Source: Kalaharituber pfeilii
Taxonomy: Eukaryota; Ascomycota; Pezizomycetes; Pezizales; Pezizaceae
Reading direction: 5' to 3'
Length of the DNA: 64,000 nucleotides
NCBI GenBank assembly: GCA_015179045.1
Contig: WHUZ01000079.1
Coordinates: 240,164-304,163, forward strand
The translations under genes were made by a program, and so were the position numbers. Positions 10,290 through 18,659 of this stretch are shown piece by piece (the stretch's first letter is position 1; each line of letters begins with the position of its first letter). Under the pieces are notes generated by a model. The model was not told where the DNA came from. It worked only from the letters and a program-made list of their open reading frames with translations, and ran no database searches.

Positions 10290-10578
10290 CCGGGGACGGA
10301 GAGCACTCACAAATTACACAGGGCTGCGGACTGGAAAAGGCAGAGCTATGTGGAGGAGGATGGTCAGTGGCGAGGACGTACAATGCACATGTGGTGAGGC
10401 ATGGAGTGCTGAGCATGTGGTGTTCAGATGCACCGAACTGGAGCGGCCCCAGAGGAAGAACAAAGATGGTGCACATGTCACCTGGCAGTCCTGGGAGGAC
10501 CTAGAGGAGAAAGGGTGGAAGCAAGAAGGCGTGGAAGGCGACCCGGTCGAGTACTGGTTTGCCTGCCTCGATCTGGGG
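10009..10578 (+). repeat. tandem duplication of LINE H 3' coding part
   Basis: 10009-10288 and 10299-10578 are direct repeats, nearly identical by eye, each encoding the stretch from ALTNYT to VEYWFACLDLG. They differ by scattered substitutions (for example GGCGGAGC/GGCAGAGC and GCGCATGTC/GCACATGTC), so the duplication is not brand new. Confidence 0.85.
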
Positions 10579-10922
10579 TAGCCGGGGACCGGGGGACGGA
10601 GGGCACTGGGTGCTCAAAGTGTGTATGTAGATTCCGTAGTTAGTTGTCCCAAACCTGGCCCAGGTATATGGGTCCCTGCCATAGGCCGGTAGCCTGTATG
10701 CGGGGTTACGTGAATTAAAAAAAAAAAAAAAAAAAAAGACTGTGGCGTGGAAGAATTTGTGACTTTGTTAAGCTTGAAGTACCCTTTGAAACTGGCCTAT
10801 TTCCTCTTATTGTACTCCTATATAGTTTCTTTATTCATGTACGTATCTATTATAGCTTGCATGTATTTATCTTAAAATTAAGCTCTCCACTCCAACCTGT
10901 CATAATGGATAACCTGTCATAG

Positions 10923-12290
10923 CCGGCACTGATCATGCCCTGATCCAAGGCGCCTACAAGACAAATATGGGCCCCACCAGAGTGATCAGAGTAACAGACT
11001 GGGAGAAGTGGGAACATTCTGTGGAGAAATGGGGAAAGAGAACATTGGCAGAGGGGGTGGACGCCTACGAACTGCTGTGCGACCTAGGGAAGAAATTCAC
11101 GAAACGGCCTACGTCTCAGCCAGGTCCAAGAGATGTTCGACCGAGAGGTGAAGGAGGCCAGAAAACTAACCAGAGCCATCCTAAGGAAGGACAGCGGGGT
11201 GACAAACGCCGCCAGAACGAGAGCAAGACGAATATTCAGGGACTTAATCCAAGAAAAGAAGAAAGCCTACTGGGAGAAGTTCCTAGAAGAGGAAAGAGTA
11301 CAGGCGTCATGGGATATACTCCGTCTTGCCAGGGACCGTTTCCGGCAGAGGGAACTGATGGGGGTCCCGGCAGCGACGAGGAAATCGCGAAAATGCTAAT
11401 CGACCGACACTTTATAATGGAGGACCTAAGCGCGCGACGGACTATTGTACCCACAGGATTAGCCATTGATCGGGAACAAGCCCGACAAGCCATAGACAAG
11501 GCGCTATCAAAGTCAAAGTCAAGGTCGGCCCTGGGTCCCGACAGCATACAGTACGGCCTCCTCAAACTCCTAAAGGGCACGGCCCTGGGAACCGCAGTAC
11601 GGGAGAAGATAGTAAACTATATCAATGGTAGCTTCGACTTTGCGAGAGGCTTTGACGTAGTCATGATTCTGAAGAAGGGCAAACCGAGGAACCAGGTACT
11701 GTAGGAAGCTGGAGACCGATCACCTCACTGAACACGGTGGCCAAACTGGGCCAGAAGGTCGTCTCCAGCCTCCTACAGAGATAAGACACCCTGTTCCGCG
11801 ATTCGCAGCTGGGTGGAAGACCACACCGGGGTGCAGAGGACCTGCAGCGACAAGTCCTGAAGGAGGTAGAGGATAGGCGTGAAAGGCAGGAGTGGGTAGC
11901 CATAGCCGGGGATGATATAAAATTGGCATTCAACTTCCTCAGGAGAGACAAGGTCATAGCCCGTATAAAGGAGATCAACGAGAATGTAGCAGCCTTCGTG
12001 GAAGCCTTCTTGCTTCCCACCGACTTCCGACTATCTTAGGACGGACAGATAAGAGCCAAAGGCAGGATGACCAATGGCACACTGCAAGGATGCCCACTGT
12101 CACCGGTACTCTTCTTGATAGGGGTAGTATCAGTGGCTCGGAAGGCAGATCGGAGGACCTTCACGAGATCTTACATAGACGACTTTCATTGCTTACTGTC
12201 CAACAAGTCCCTCCCCAAACTGCGTCAGGCCACTAAGGAACACCGGATCGCCCTCACAGCCGAAGCGGCCGGAGAAGGCTACAGTAATGC
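10923..12290 (+). pseudogene. reverse transcriptase part of LINE C
   Basis: Minus-strand target priming and cDNA synthesis would be the role. Visible: the end of the endonuclease (AGTDHALI), VIRVTDWEKWE, RARRIFRDLIQEKKKAYWEK, SRSALGPDSIQYGLLKLLKG, FDVVMILKKGKPR, GDDIKLAFNFLRRDKV, then GTLQGCPLSPVLFL and the active-site SYIDDFH. Frameshifts near 11110 and 11390 and stop codons at 11702 and 11783 break the frame. GTPQGSP of relatives reads GTLQGCP. The homology ends at about 12290. Confidence 0.85.
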
Positions 12291-12812
12291 ATGTGACTTC
12301 CGAAAATGGTGAAGTAACATGGATGTGGTTGCTGTATAGCTTTTGACTTGCCAAGTCTTGGAACAAGGCATACATAAAATTTTATACTTATCACTGTATC
12401 TGAGATTTTTTGCCACAAAATCATACATCTTTCATACAGGTAACTGTGATGATGAGAGTTCAAAATAGTATGCAAATCTTTAACTGAAGAATATTGGCCA
12501 GCTAGGCTGGCAAGAAAGGTATCATGAATTGATATAGAATTGGTTATTATATTAATAAATAGCTAATATAGTATAAGGAATAAGAATCTTGAAGTGTAGT
12601 ATGAGGATTAAGAGTCTCGAAGTGTAGTATGAGTCTCGAAGTCTTGATATTGGATGGTAGTAAAGAGAAAAGAATTTCAAGAGAATAGAGAGAATAGAGA
12701 GGCCTATATATATACTCTTATAATGTGCAACTTACCCTCTAGAGACCTTGAAAGATATTAAATGTGAAAGACTTGATATAGGTCTATGTAATTGGACCAC
12801 TTTTGATATTTA
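12291..12812. other. AT-rich insert of unknown origin in LINE C
   Basis: It follows the RT break and precedes the truncated hAT MITE. It contains repeats of AGTGTAGTATGAG with AAGAGTCTCGAAG (12592-12645) and no coding sequence. It may be interior sequence of a longer relative of the MITE to its right, the left end being lost. Confidence 0.35.
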
Positions 12813-13055
12813 TAGATGTTGTTGGCAGTTGGAATAAGCTCTGAGTCTCAGTTTATTACCATATTAGGTATTTACAGTTTATGAAACCCTGTGCTGGCTG
12901 AGTATTTTACCGAGCTGTCAAGAGAAACACTAGCGTGATCTTGGCTGTCTTAAGCTTGAACCAGAGCTCGAGCTCAAGATCAGTCGAGCTCGAGCTAGCT
13001 CGAGTGGGCTCGGGCTTGAGCTGGCTCGAGCTGGCTCGGCTCGTGCCGCTCACTA
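12813..13055. mobile_element. hAT-type MITE, left end missing
   Basis: Matches the right two thirds of the complete MITE at 13410-13750 (ATTAGGTATTTACAGTT, GAGCTGTCAAGA, CTCGAGCTGGCTCGG) and ends GTGCCGCTCACTA. Next to it is CGCCGAAG (13056-13063), presumably one half of a target duplication whose partner was deleted with the left end. Confidence 0.65.
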
Positions 13056-14103
13056 CGCCGAAGACGAGGGCTGGATCGGCCACTACACCGATGGCAGCCG
13101 CATAGACGGAGCCACCGGCTCTGGATCTTACAGAGACGGCGTACGACACTCCATCTACTTGGGCTCCCAATGCACAGTCAACGACGCCGAACTGCTAGCC
13201 ATGGGGGAAGTACTGGATGGGCCGGAAGGGGAGCTTCTGATAATAACGGACTCGAAGGTCGCCATCTCGAAACTCCAAAGAATCGCCAGGGGAGACTCGA
13301 TGCCCGAGAAGGCCTCCAACATGGTCAGGGAAAAATGGGAGAGAAGAGCCAAGGGAGGCGACCTGGACGTGGCGGTGCTTTGGGTGAAAGGACACCGGGG
13401 GATCTAGGGTAGTGAGCGGCACGAGCTAGCTCGAGCCGAGCTGGAGGGTGAGCTCGAGCCAGCTCGTGAGTAAGTGAGCTCGGCTCGAGCCTGGATTGAT
13501 TATAGACATAATATTGACAAACTAAACTAAACTAAGCTAAATTTTCATCTTTCTCACTACTATCAGCTAAATTGTGCATTTCGAAGTTGTTGGTAGGTCA
13601 GAATGAGCTCCAAGTCTCTAATTATTACTATATTAGGTATTTACAGTTATGAAACCTTGCACTGGCTAAGCATTTTAGCGAGCTGTCAAGAAAAACACAA
13701 GCATGATCTTGGCTCGTTTCTCGAGCTGGCTCGGCTCGTGCCGCTCACTAATCTAGGGGAATGCCGAGGAGGACACCGCCGCCAAGATTGACACCCAGCT
13801 ACAATACCAGGAGGAGACGGCCACCGAGGCGGGAATCCGGCAACTCAGTAAGAGCTGGAGGGTCGCCGAAAGAAACAGGCTGAATTTCAGCTACAGACCG
13901 CTCCAACGCCTGGGAGGGAGAACCGCAACTGCAGGTGGTGTGGCGAACAGGAGGAGACCCCCGCCCACGTCCTTACCCGGTGCAGAGTATGGGGAGAAAA
14001 ATGGCCTGGGGGCCAAGCGGACTTGCTAAGACCCCCCAAGGACGGACACGAGAACAAGGACGCTCTGATGGACATCCTGGATTGGGTGGAGAGGGCATCG
14101 TAG
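13056..14103 (+). pseudogene. RNase H domain of LINE C, split by MITE
   Basis: RNase H motifs: DEGWIGHYTDGSRIDGA (D), CTVNDAELLAMGE (E), LLIITDSKVAISKLQ (D), VLWVKGHRGI, then a break at the hAT MITE (13410-13750), and continuation GNAEEDTAAKID, ATEAGIRQLSKSWRVAERNR and FSYRPLQRLGG. The region after that is partly deleted and ends with a CRW-like CNCRWCGEQEETPAH segment in another frame. Closest to LINE A and LINE B. Broken. Confidence 0.8.
13410..13750. mobile_element. 341 bp hAT-type MITE with 8 bp TSD
   Basis: Terminal inverted repeats TAGTGAGCGGCACGAGC and GCTCGTGCCGCTCACTA. Exact 8 bp duplication ATCTAGGG at 13402-13409 and 13751-13758. The subterminal sequence is rich in GAGCTCGAGC palindromes. 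It has no ORF; the TSD length and TAGTG start suggest hAT mobilisation. Confidence 0.9.
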
Positions 14104-14227
14104 GTCATTCGGAGGAACATTTTCACATATTAATCATGGCGGACATCAGGGACGGAGGGCAGCGGCTGTTATTTTCCTTTATTTCCCTTTAAAACCTTAC
14201 CTAATCTCGCCATAGCCCATAGGGCGG

Positions 14228-14230
<3 letters not shown>

Positions 14231-14261
<31 letters not shown>

Positions 14262-14967
14262 TCATTTATCGCATGCCGCCCTAAGGGCTATGGCGATGTT
14301 ATGCTAAATAAATAAAAGAAGGTTAAAAAACCACAACAGAAACATTCCCGCCTAGAAACACCAATCCTAACCCCACTATCCGTTCTGACTTAACTACATG
14401 TGATACCCGCGGACTCTTCACTATCGCGGGTGGCGCCCGGTACAATCCCCTACTCCCGTCCCCTCTCCGGCTCATACCGGACCGACTTCAGCCATCGCCC
14501 GCTAAGTCTCACCTTGTCAACCTCCATTTCCTTGTCCAAGTACACCACCACCGAACTCGTCTTCTTGCCCTCCCCTTCCAAAATCGTCTTCCTCCTCAGC
14601 CAGCGAATCCCGGTTATCCTTCCCAAATCCCGGTTCGCGGCTTCCAGCCACGCCTTCACCTTTCCCAAATCCTTCCGCAAGGCGATTCCGTGTATGACGA
14701 TGCCATATTTACCTCTGGTGGTGGCATCGGGTTTTGCTGGTGGAGGGGTAACGGTTGGGCCCTTGTTGCCGGGACGGCGACGGGCGTGGTGTCTCTGGAA
14801 TGCCTCCTCCTGACTCGGGAGAGGCTTCCTTCTGTTGGTTGGGGGTTGTTGGTTCGGAGGTGTCTTTGGTGCCGGAGCTGGTGCTGGCGTTGGTGATGGT
14901 GATGGTGCCGGTGCTGACACAACCGGTGGCGATGGTGATGGTGTGGCGCCCGACGCTGCAATCTTCT
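14231..14967 (-). mobile_element. half-LINE D1 (ORF1 only) with TSD
   Basis: Target-site duplication CATAGGGCGGCAA at 14218-14230 and 14968-14980: the insertion landed inside the 3' hairpin of LINE C. It reads (minus) gag-like ORF, 3' UTR with the ACCCGC..GCGGGT stem (14404-14431) and the family-1 terminus with poly(A). No endonuclease, RT or RNase H. Confidence 0.88.
14450..14967 (-). CDS. gag-like ORF1 of half-LINE D1 (5' truncated)
   Basis: Presumed nucleic-acid-binding protein of a non-LTR element. The N-terminal half is low complexity (SPSPTPAPAPAPKTPPNQ) and basic (KPLPSQEEAFQRHHARRR). The C-terminal half is a compact domain starting KYGIVIHGIALRKDLG, with TGIRWLRRK, KKTSSVVVYLDKEM and GRWLKSVRYEPERGRE at the end. 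The beta-alpha pattern is compatible with an RRM-like ORF1 domain, which is inference. The true start lies upstream of the 5' truncation. Open to its stop at 14450. The paralogue at 17592 shares the whole C-terminal domain. Confidence 0.7.
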
Positions 14968-15013
14968 CATAGGGCGGCAAGCGAGGACTGATATTAAAAA
15001 AAACAAAAAGAAA

Positions 15014-15075
15014 AACCTGTCATATTGCATAGGACTTGCCAGCCCGAGCCTTATCCAATATGACAGGTTTGTCTG
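15014..15075. repeat. 57 bp palindromic element half
   Basis: AACCTGTCATATTGCATA and TTATCCAATATGACAGGTT are inverted around a 20 bp loop. Together with 10897-10922 this is the target into which LINE C inserted. Confidence 0.6.
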
Positions 15076-15156
15076 TACCCGCATTTTTTGTACCACTGTG
15101 GGTAGGCCTGCCTTCCGCTATCCTTTGAAGTTTGTTGATCGCTACCTGGGAGTCTG

Positions 15157-15195
<39 letters not shown>

Positions 15196-15316
15196 CATCA
15201 TTAGTAGGATCTCCCCCTCCTGGGATTTCAGCGCCTGACCCATGGCTATCAGTTCTGCGTCATTGACGGTCGCCTTGGTGCCCATGTATACGGCGGTTCT
15301 GGCTCCCTGGCTATAG
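15076..15316 (-). pseudogene. LINE G RNase H fragment
   Basis: Minus-strand family-1 RNase H: TAVYMGTKATVNDAELIAMG (E motif), ALKSQEGEILL, then after a 36 bp T-rich insertion SDSQVAINKLQRIAEGRPT (third acidic motif). Both ends are abrupt. The insertion (about 15161-15196) is T(25) plus AATATATCATC, apparently only the last ten or so bases of a family-1 tail. Confidence 0.7.
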
Positions 15317-15351
15317 GTACCAGATCGAGGTAATCACGGAGGCCGGCATGC

Positions 15352-15410
15352 GCCCTGCCATGGCGAACAGCTGCACGCGGGGTCACGTGAAAGAGAGAAA
15401 AAAGAAGGAA
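15352..15410 (+). mobile_element. family-2 micro-retroposon with TSD
   Basis: GCCCTGCCATGGCGAACAGC, TGCACGCGGGGTCACGTGA and an A-rich tail. Exact target-site duplication GAGGCCGGCATGC at 15339-15351 and 15411-15423. Inserted in the ITEAGM codons of LINE F. Confidence 0.9.
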
Positions 15411-15497
15411 GAGGCCGGCATGCACATGGAGGCGAGAGCTCGATGAGCGGTGGAAGAGAAAGGCTGAGACTAAGTTACAGACCACTACAGCGACTGG

Positions 15498-16055
15498 ACG
15501 GCGATCGCAAAACTACAAAAGATAGCGAGAGGCGACCCCACACCCGACGGAGCCGCCAGCGAGGTGAGGAGACGTTGGGAAGAAAGGGCAGCCAGGGGTG
15601 ATCTAGACCTTGCGATCATGTGGGTCAAGAGCCATAAAGGAATACAAGGCAACACGGGGGCGGACCAAGCGGCGAAAGTTGGCACTGCCTTGCGAAGCGA
15701 AGACGAGATAGTGACAGAGCCAGGAATAAGACAAGAATACAAAGCATCCAGAGCTGCCGAAAGGAACCAAGCCGGACTGAACTACCGCCCACTCCAAAAG
15801 GTCGACAAACGCCGGTATCTGGCCACAATGGCAGGGATATTGGGCAATAAGGGACTGAAGGAATGGAGATTCAGGATTGGAAAGGCCACCTCCCCGGAGT
15901 GCAGATGGTGCGGCGAAGCGCCGGAGACCTGGGATCACATAAAGAGTAGCTGCTCGGCATGGAACAGGAAAACCGCAAGAGGAGCAGACGTGATAAGACA
16001 GTTAGATAAGGACACAAACATGGCGGAAATATTGGAATGGGCGGGGGAGCAATAG
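15498..16055 (+). CDS. RNase H C-terminal region of LINE E
   Basis: An intact frame to its natural stop, but missing the first acidic motifs because of the 5' truncation. Seen: IAKLQKIARGDPTPDGAAS, IMWVKSHKGIQGNTGADQAA (last catalytic D), EPGIRQEYKASRAAERNQ, LNYRPLQKV, ATMAGILGNKGLKEW and the Cys/His motif CRWCGEAPETWDHIKSSC. An enzyme cannot be made from this fragment. The absence of stops in about 185 codons suggests a recent insertion. Confidence 0.8.
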   Translation, partial: TAIAKLQKIARGDPTPDGAASEVRRRWEERAARGDLDLAIMWVKSHKGIQGNTGADQAAKVGTALRSEDEIVTEPGIRQEYKASRAAERNQAGLNYRPLQKVDKRRYLATMAGILGNKGLKEWRFRIGKATSPECRWCGEAPETWDHIKSSCSAWNRKTARGADVIRQLDKDTNMAEILEWAGEQ

Positions 16056-16179
16056 GACGGTTCAATTTTTCTTTACTCTTTCATTATCGATTTTTCTTTA
16101 CTCTTTCATTATCATTTTTCCATCATACCACTGTAACTAAACATCGCCATAGCCCATAGGGCGGCATGCGATTAATGAA

Positions 16180-16223
<44 letters not shown>
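15498..16223 (+). mobile_element. LINE E, 5'-truncated family-1 copy with TSD
   Basis: Exact duplication ACTACAGCGACTGG at 15484-15497 and 16224-16237. It carries the RNase H C-terminal two thirds, a 3' UTR with a doubled TTTTTCTTTACTCTTTCATT and the family-1 terminus TCGCCATAGCCCATAGGGCG..ATTAATGAAAT with A(40). Confidence 0.92.
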
Positions 16224-16226
<3 letters not shown>

Positions 16227-16835
16227 ACAGCGACTGGGGGGACTGACAGCCGCACTGGCAGGGCTGCTGGGGGCAAAGGGCCTCAGAGCCTGGGAGTTTA
16301 CAACAGACAAGGTGGAGAGCCCGGAGTGGTGATTGTGTGGGGAAGGGGAAGAGACAGCAGCACACATCTGGGAGGGGTGCAGAGTATGGAGGCAGAGTTG
16401 GCCCCGGGGTCAGGCGGCAGTGAGAGAACCACCGAAGATAGAAGAGGAGGGAAGAGATCCGCTGGTGGCCATCCTAGAGTAGGAGCGGAGGGAGTGAACG
16501 AGCAGTGACAAGGGGAAGCGAAGGTCCTGGTTGTGCTATTTAATATTTCTCCTTTCAGTTATCATATCTTCTTCTATTTCTACCTAATCTCGCCATAGCC
16601 CGTTTGGTGGCACGCAATTAATGATATATTAAAACAAAACAAAAAAAAAAAAAAAAATACTTAGTTCTATATAAGAATATATTTGATGTAATATACCCCC
16701 GCCCGCCAGATGACATTCTTATATCGAGAGTCTACTGTATATCTCAATTCACTTACCATGCCAAGATATTGTGTGAAACGTCAAGACAACTAAGCATATA
16801 TTTAAATTGCTAGAATAGAATTTTGTATGTTCCTT

Positions 16836-16887
16836 TATATAAATATATATATCAGTACTCGCATGCCGCCCTGAGGGCTATGGCGAG
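16836..16887 (-). mobile_element. family-1 micro-retroposon, short A-tail, TSD
   Basis: 52 bp: TATATAAATATATATATC, then AGTACTCGCATGCCGCCC and GAGGGCTATGGCGAG in antisense. Target-site duplication TGTATGTTCCTT at 16824-16835 and 16888-16899. The body starts exactly at CTCGCC. The tail is TA-rich rather than pure A. It lies just downstream of the secreted-protein ORF, possibly in its intron. Confidence 0.85.
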
Positions 16888-16935
16888 TGTATGTTCCTTG
16901 TAGAAGGATTAAATGAAGGTCTATGCTTCATGTTC

Positions 16936-17286
16936 TTACCTTAGGTTCTTCAGAAGCGTTGTTTTCAAGGGATTCGTGATTCCATGAAATTCACATCCTA
17001 TATTGGCTTTAGGGTAGGCATATTCTGGTTCCCGATTCGTCCTTGTCATTGTTGCTATCATTCTTACAAAGTCTGAATCAGGAATGATATATAAACAATT
17101 TGAATGTACTCCATCATTAGATCCGTTTTCGTTCAGTGAGTATGTTTTGCCAATTACCAACCGCCGTATGTCGGGCGCCTCCAAACATTTGGTAAACTCC
17201 CTTGACAGGTATATGTGTCCTGATGCCTCCACGTTGGTGATAAACATCAGCAAGAACGAAAAAATCGCCCCGCGCGCCTGGAGCAT
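16936..17286 (-). CDS. candidate small secreted protein (effector-like)
   Basis: 116 residues from the ATG of MLQARGAIFSFLLMFITNVE, a signal peptide with likely cleavage near EASG. The mature part has three cysteines: FTKCLE, HSNCLYIIP and ANIGCEFHG. An upstream in-frame ATG at 17361 would add 25 residues before the signal and is unlikely. The stop TAA overlaps an excellent 5' splice site (AG/GTAAGAACA at 16931-16940), so the real gene may splice to a short last exon further left, past the micro-retroposon at 16836. A single intron near the 3' end is common in powdery-mildew-type candidate effectors, but the family is not recognised. No orthologue is claimed. Confidence 0.5.
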   Translation of the reverse strand: MLQARGAIFSFLLMFITNVEASGHIYLSREFTKCLEAPDIRRLVIGKTYSLNENGSNDGVHSNCLYIIPDSDFVRMIATMTRTNREPEYAYPKANIGCEFHGITNPLKTTLLKNLR

Positions 17287-17420
17287 AGGGCGCACAGGGC
17301 AAGAACTGGGGAACATGTGGCAACGCGGCCCCGTCGCGTGCACCATGTTGCATCCTACCATACATGGATCGCCCTGAGAAATCGGTGAATGTATCTGCCA
17401 AGTCTGGAAGATCCGGCCTT

Positions 17421-17993
17421 TTTTTTTTTTTTTTTTTTATATCATTACTCGCATACCACCCTAGGGGCTATGGCGAGGTATAAATTAAGGAAAGAAAAAT
17501 AGTAGCTAAGTACAAGTGGTGCCCGCGGTGCTCATACATGGTGCGGGTTGAAGTGAAAAGAATATCCTCCGAACCAAGTACCGAGACCTGTCTATTTGCT
17601 TCCTCTGTCCGGCTCGTACTGGCTCGTCTTCATCCACCTTCCTCCCAGTCTGACTTTCCCGATGTCCTTCGGTGTCTCTAAGTATACTACCGCAGAGCTT
17701 GTCTTCTTGCCTTCCTCCAATAAAATTGACTTCTTCCGCAGCCATCTAATTCCTGTAGTCTTTGGCATTTCCGCATTGGAAGCCTCCAGCCATCTTCTGA
17801 CATTTCCTAAGTCTTTCCTCAGGGCTATGCCATGGACGACAATGCCGTGTTTTGTGGTGGTGTTGTCGGGGGTGGCGGGGGCCTGTGGTCTGGCTTTGGA
17901 GCGTGGAGGTGAGGTCTTGGGGCGGGGAGGGGGTGTGGGGGTGTGGGGGTGTGGGGGTGTGGGGGTGTGGGTGGGTTCCGTCCTAGTAGTCGC
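17421..17993 (-). mobile_element. half-LINE D2 (ORF1 only) with TSD
   Basis: Target-site duplication GGAAGATCCGGCCTT at 17406-17420 and 17994-18008. The terminus TCATTACTCGCATACCACCC carries C-to-T type changes in the hairpin. The 3' UTR stem is at 17521-17548. The inserted sequence lies upstream (5') of the secreted-protein ORF. Confidence 0.88.
17592..17993 (-). CDS. gag-like ORF1 of half-LINE D2 (5' truncated)
   Basis: Same C-terminal domain as D1: KHGIVVHGIALRKDLGNVRR, TGIRWLRKKSILL, KKTSSAVVYLETPKD and GRWMKTSQYEPDRGSK before the stop. The preceding low-complexity part is Thr/Pro/His-rich (THTPTPPHPHTPTPP), encoded by GTGTGGGG repeats at 17935-17970. Open throughout, truncated at the 5' end. 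Confidence 0.7.
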   Translation of the reverse strand, partial: ATTRTEPTHTPTPPHPHTPTPPPRPKTSPPRSKARPQAPATPDNTTTKHGIVVHGIALRKDLGNVRRWLEASNAEMPKTTGIRWLRKKSILLEEGKKTSSAVVYLETPKDIGKVRLGGRWMKTSQYEPDRGSK

Positions 17994-18207
17994 GGAAGAT
18001 CCGGCCTTGCAAGCAGTCCCCACAACGCACAGCCAAGTGGCCTTTGCACCACTGATTCAGCAGACTGATACGACTTGCTCTAGGAGTTCACTGGCACTGC
18101 TAACCAACTCCCTGACCTGTCCAGTCAGGGATAAAGAGCTCACAGATTCATTTGCTTTTAACCTATACTCTCCTAGAGAGGGTGACTGCATCCAGCGATG
18201 CCTAAAA

Positions 18208-18305
18208 GACGACAAAGGAGACTATATCCTCATGTATTTACCCAGCCTCGCCATAGCCCTCAGGGCGGCAAGCGAGTAATGATATTAAAAAAAAAAAAAA
18301 AAAAA
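18208..18305 (+). mobile_element. 98 bp family-1 tail insertion with TSD
   Basis: Short 3' UTR piece, then CTCGCCATAGCCCTCAGGGC, GCGAGTAATGATATT and A(19). Duplication GCCTAAAA at 18200-18207 and 18306-18313. Slightly longer than the hairpin-only units. Confidence 0.75.
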
Positions 18306-18566
18306 GCCTAAAACAATCAATCAAATATATCATACCTTCTTGAGAGATACTATGTTCTCTTGAAGGCCCATTTTATCCTATAATCCCTATAGCGAAGCTT
18401 ACTAATTATGATAGCTGGTACCTGTTACATTGGAATTCATAATACGAGGTAACTTCGTTTATTTAGTCTATAATTATCTTGAAAAATTTGCTCCCCATAA
18501 ACTAATCCTGGGACATACAATAAAATAACCAAAACATCCACTGAAAATAGAAGTGTATAGGAGAGC

Positions 18567-18619
18567 CCTGCCATGCCCAACAGCTGCAAGCGCAGTTAGT
18601 ATGTGATATAGTAAAAAAA
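18567..18619 (+). mobile_element. family-2 micro-retroposon
   Basis: CCCTGCCATGCCCAACAGCT, GCAAGCGCAGTTAG, TATGTGATATAGT and A(7). The 5' start is the usual CCCTGCC. No certain target duplication (AGTGTATAG/AGTATAG possible). Confidence 0.5.
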
Positions 18620-18659
18620 TAACAGTATAGCAATTACTAAGAGGAGGAAAAAAGCATCA

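Larger units (their letters stand above)
9244..10735 (+). mobile_element. LINE H, 5'-truncated family-2 LINE
   Basis: A 1.49 kb insertion with target-site duplication AAGACTGTG at 9235-9243 and 10736-10744. It holds the RNase H domain, a C-terminal Cys/His motif and a 3' UTR ending CCCTGCCATAGGCCGGTAGC..GGTTACGTGAATT plus poly(A). This anchors the family-2 terminus to a real LINE. A half-LINE 3' UTR (9611-9780) is inserted in the RNase H, and the C-terminal part is tandemly duplicated. Confidence 0.85.
10923..15013 (+). mobile_element. LINE C, 5'-truncated family-1 LINE with nested insertions
   Basis: Target-site duplication AACCTGTCATA at 10912-10922 and 15014-15024. It starts within the endonuclease end (AGTDHALIQG), then RT, an internal disruption (12291-13055), RNase H, 3' UTR and the family-1 terminus. 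That terminus is itself split by a half-LINE at 14231-14967, with the remaining tail GCGAGGACTGATATT-poly(A) at 14981-15013. Confidence 0.85.
15317..16660 (+). mobile_element. LINE F fragment (family 1) with two insertions
   Basis: The RNase H tail reads YQIEVITEAGM, then RLRLSYRPLQRL and, after the LINE E insertion, LTAALAGLLGAKGLRAWEF, and ends with the terminus CTCGCCATAGCCCGTTTGG, TAATGATAT and poly(A) by 16660. The family-2 micro-retroposon at 15352-15410 and LINE E at 15498-16223 interrupt it. An in-frame TGA replaces Cys in the Cys/His motif (ESPEW then stop). Confidence 0.8.

Noticed and set aside
15076..16660. One single chimeric LINE
   Set aside because: Strand changes and exact TSDs (GAGGCCGGCATGC, ACTACAGCGACTGG) show at least three separate events: a minus-strand fragment (LINE G), LINE F, and LINE E nested in it.
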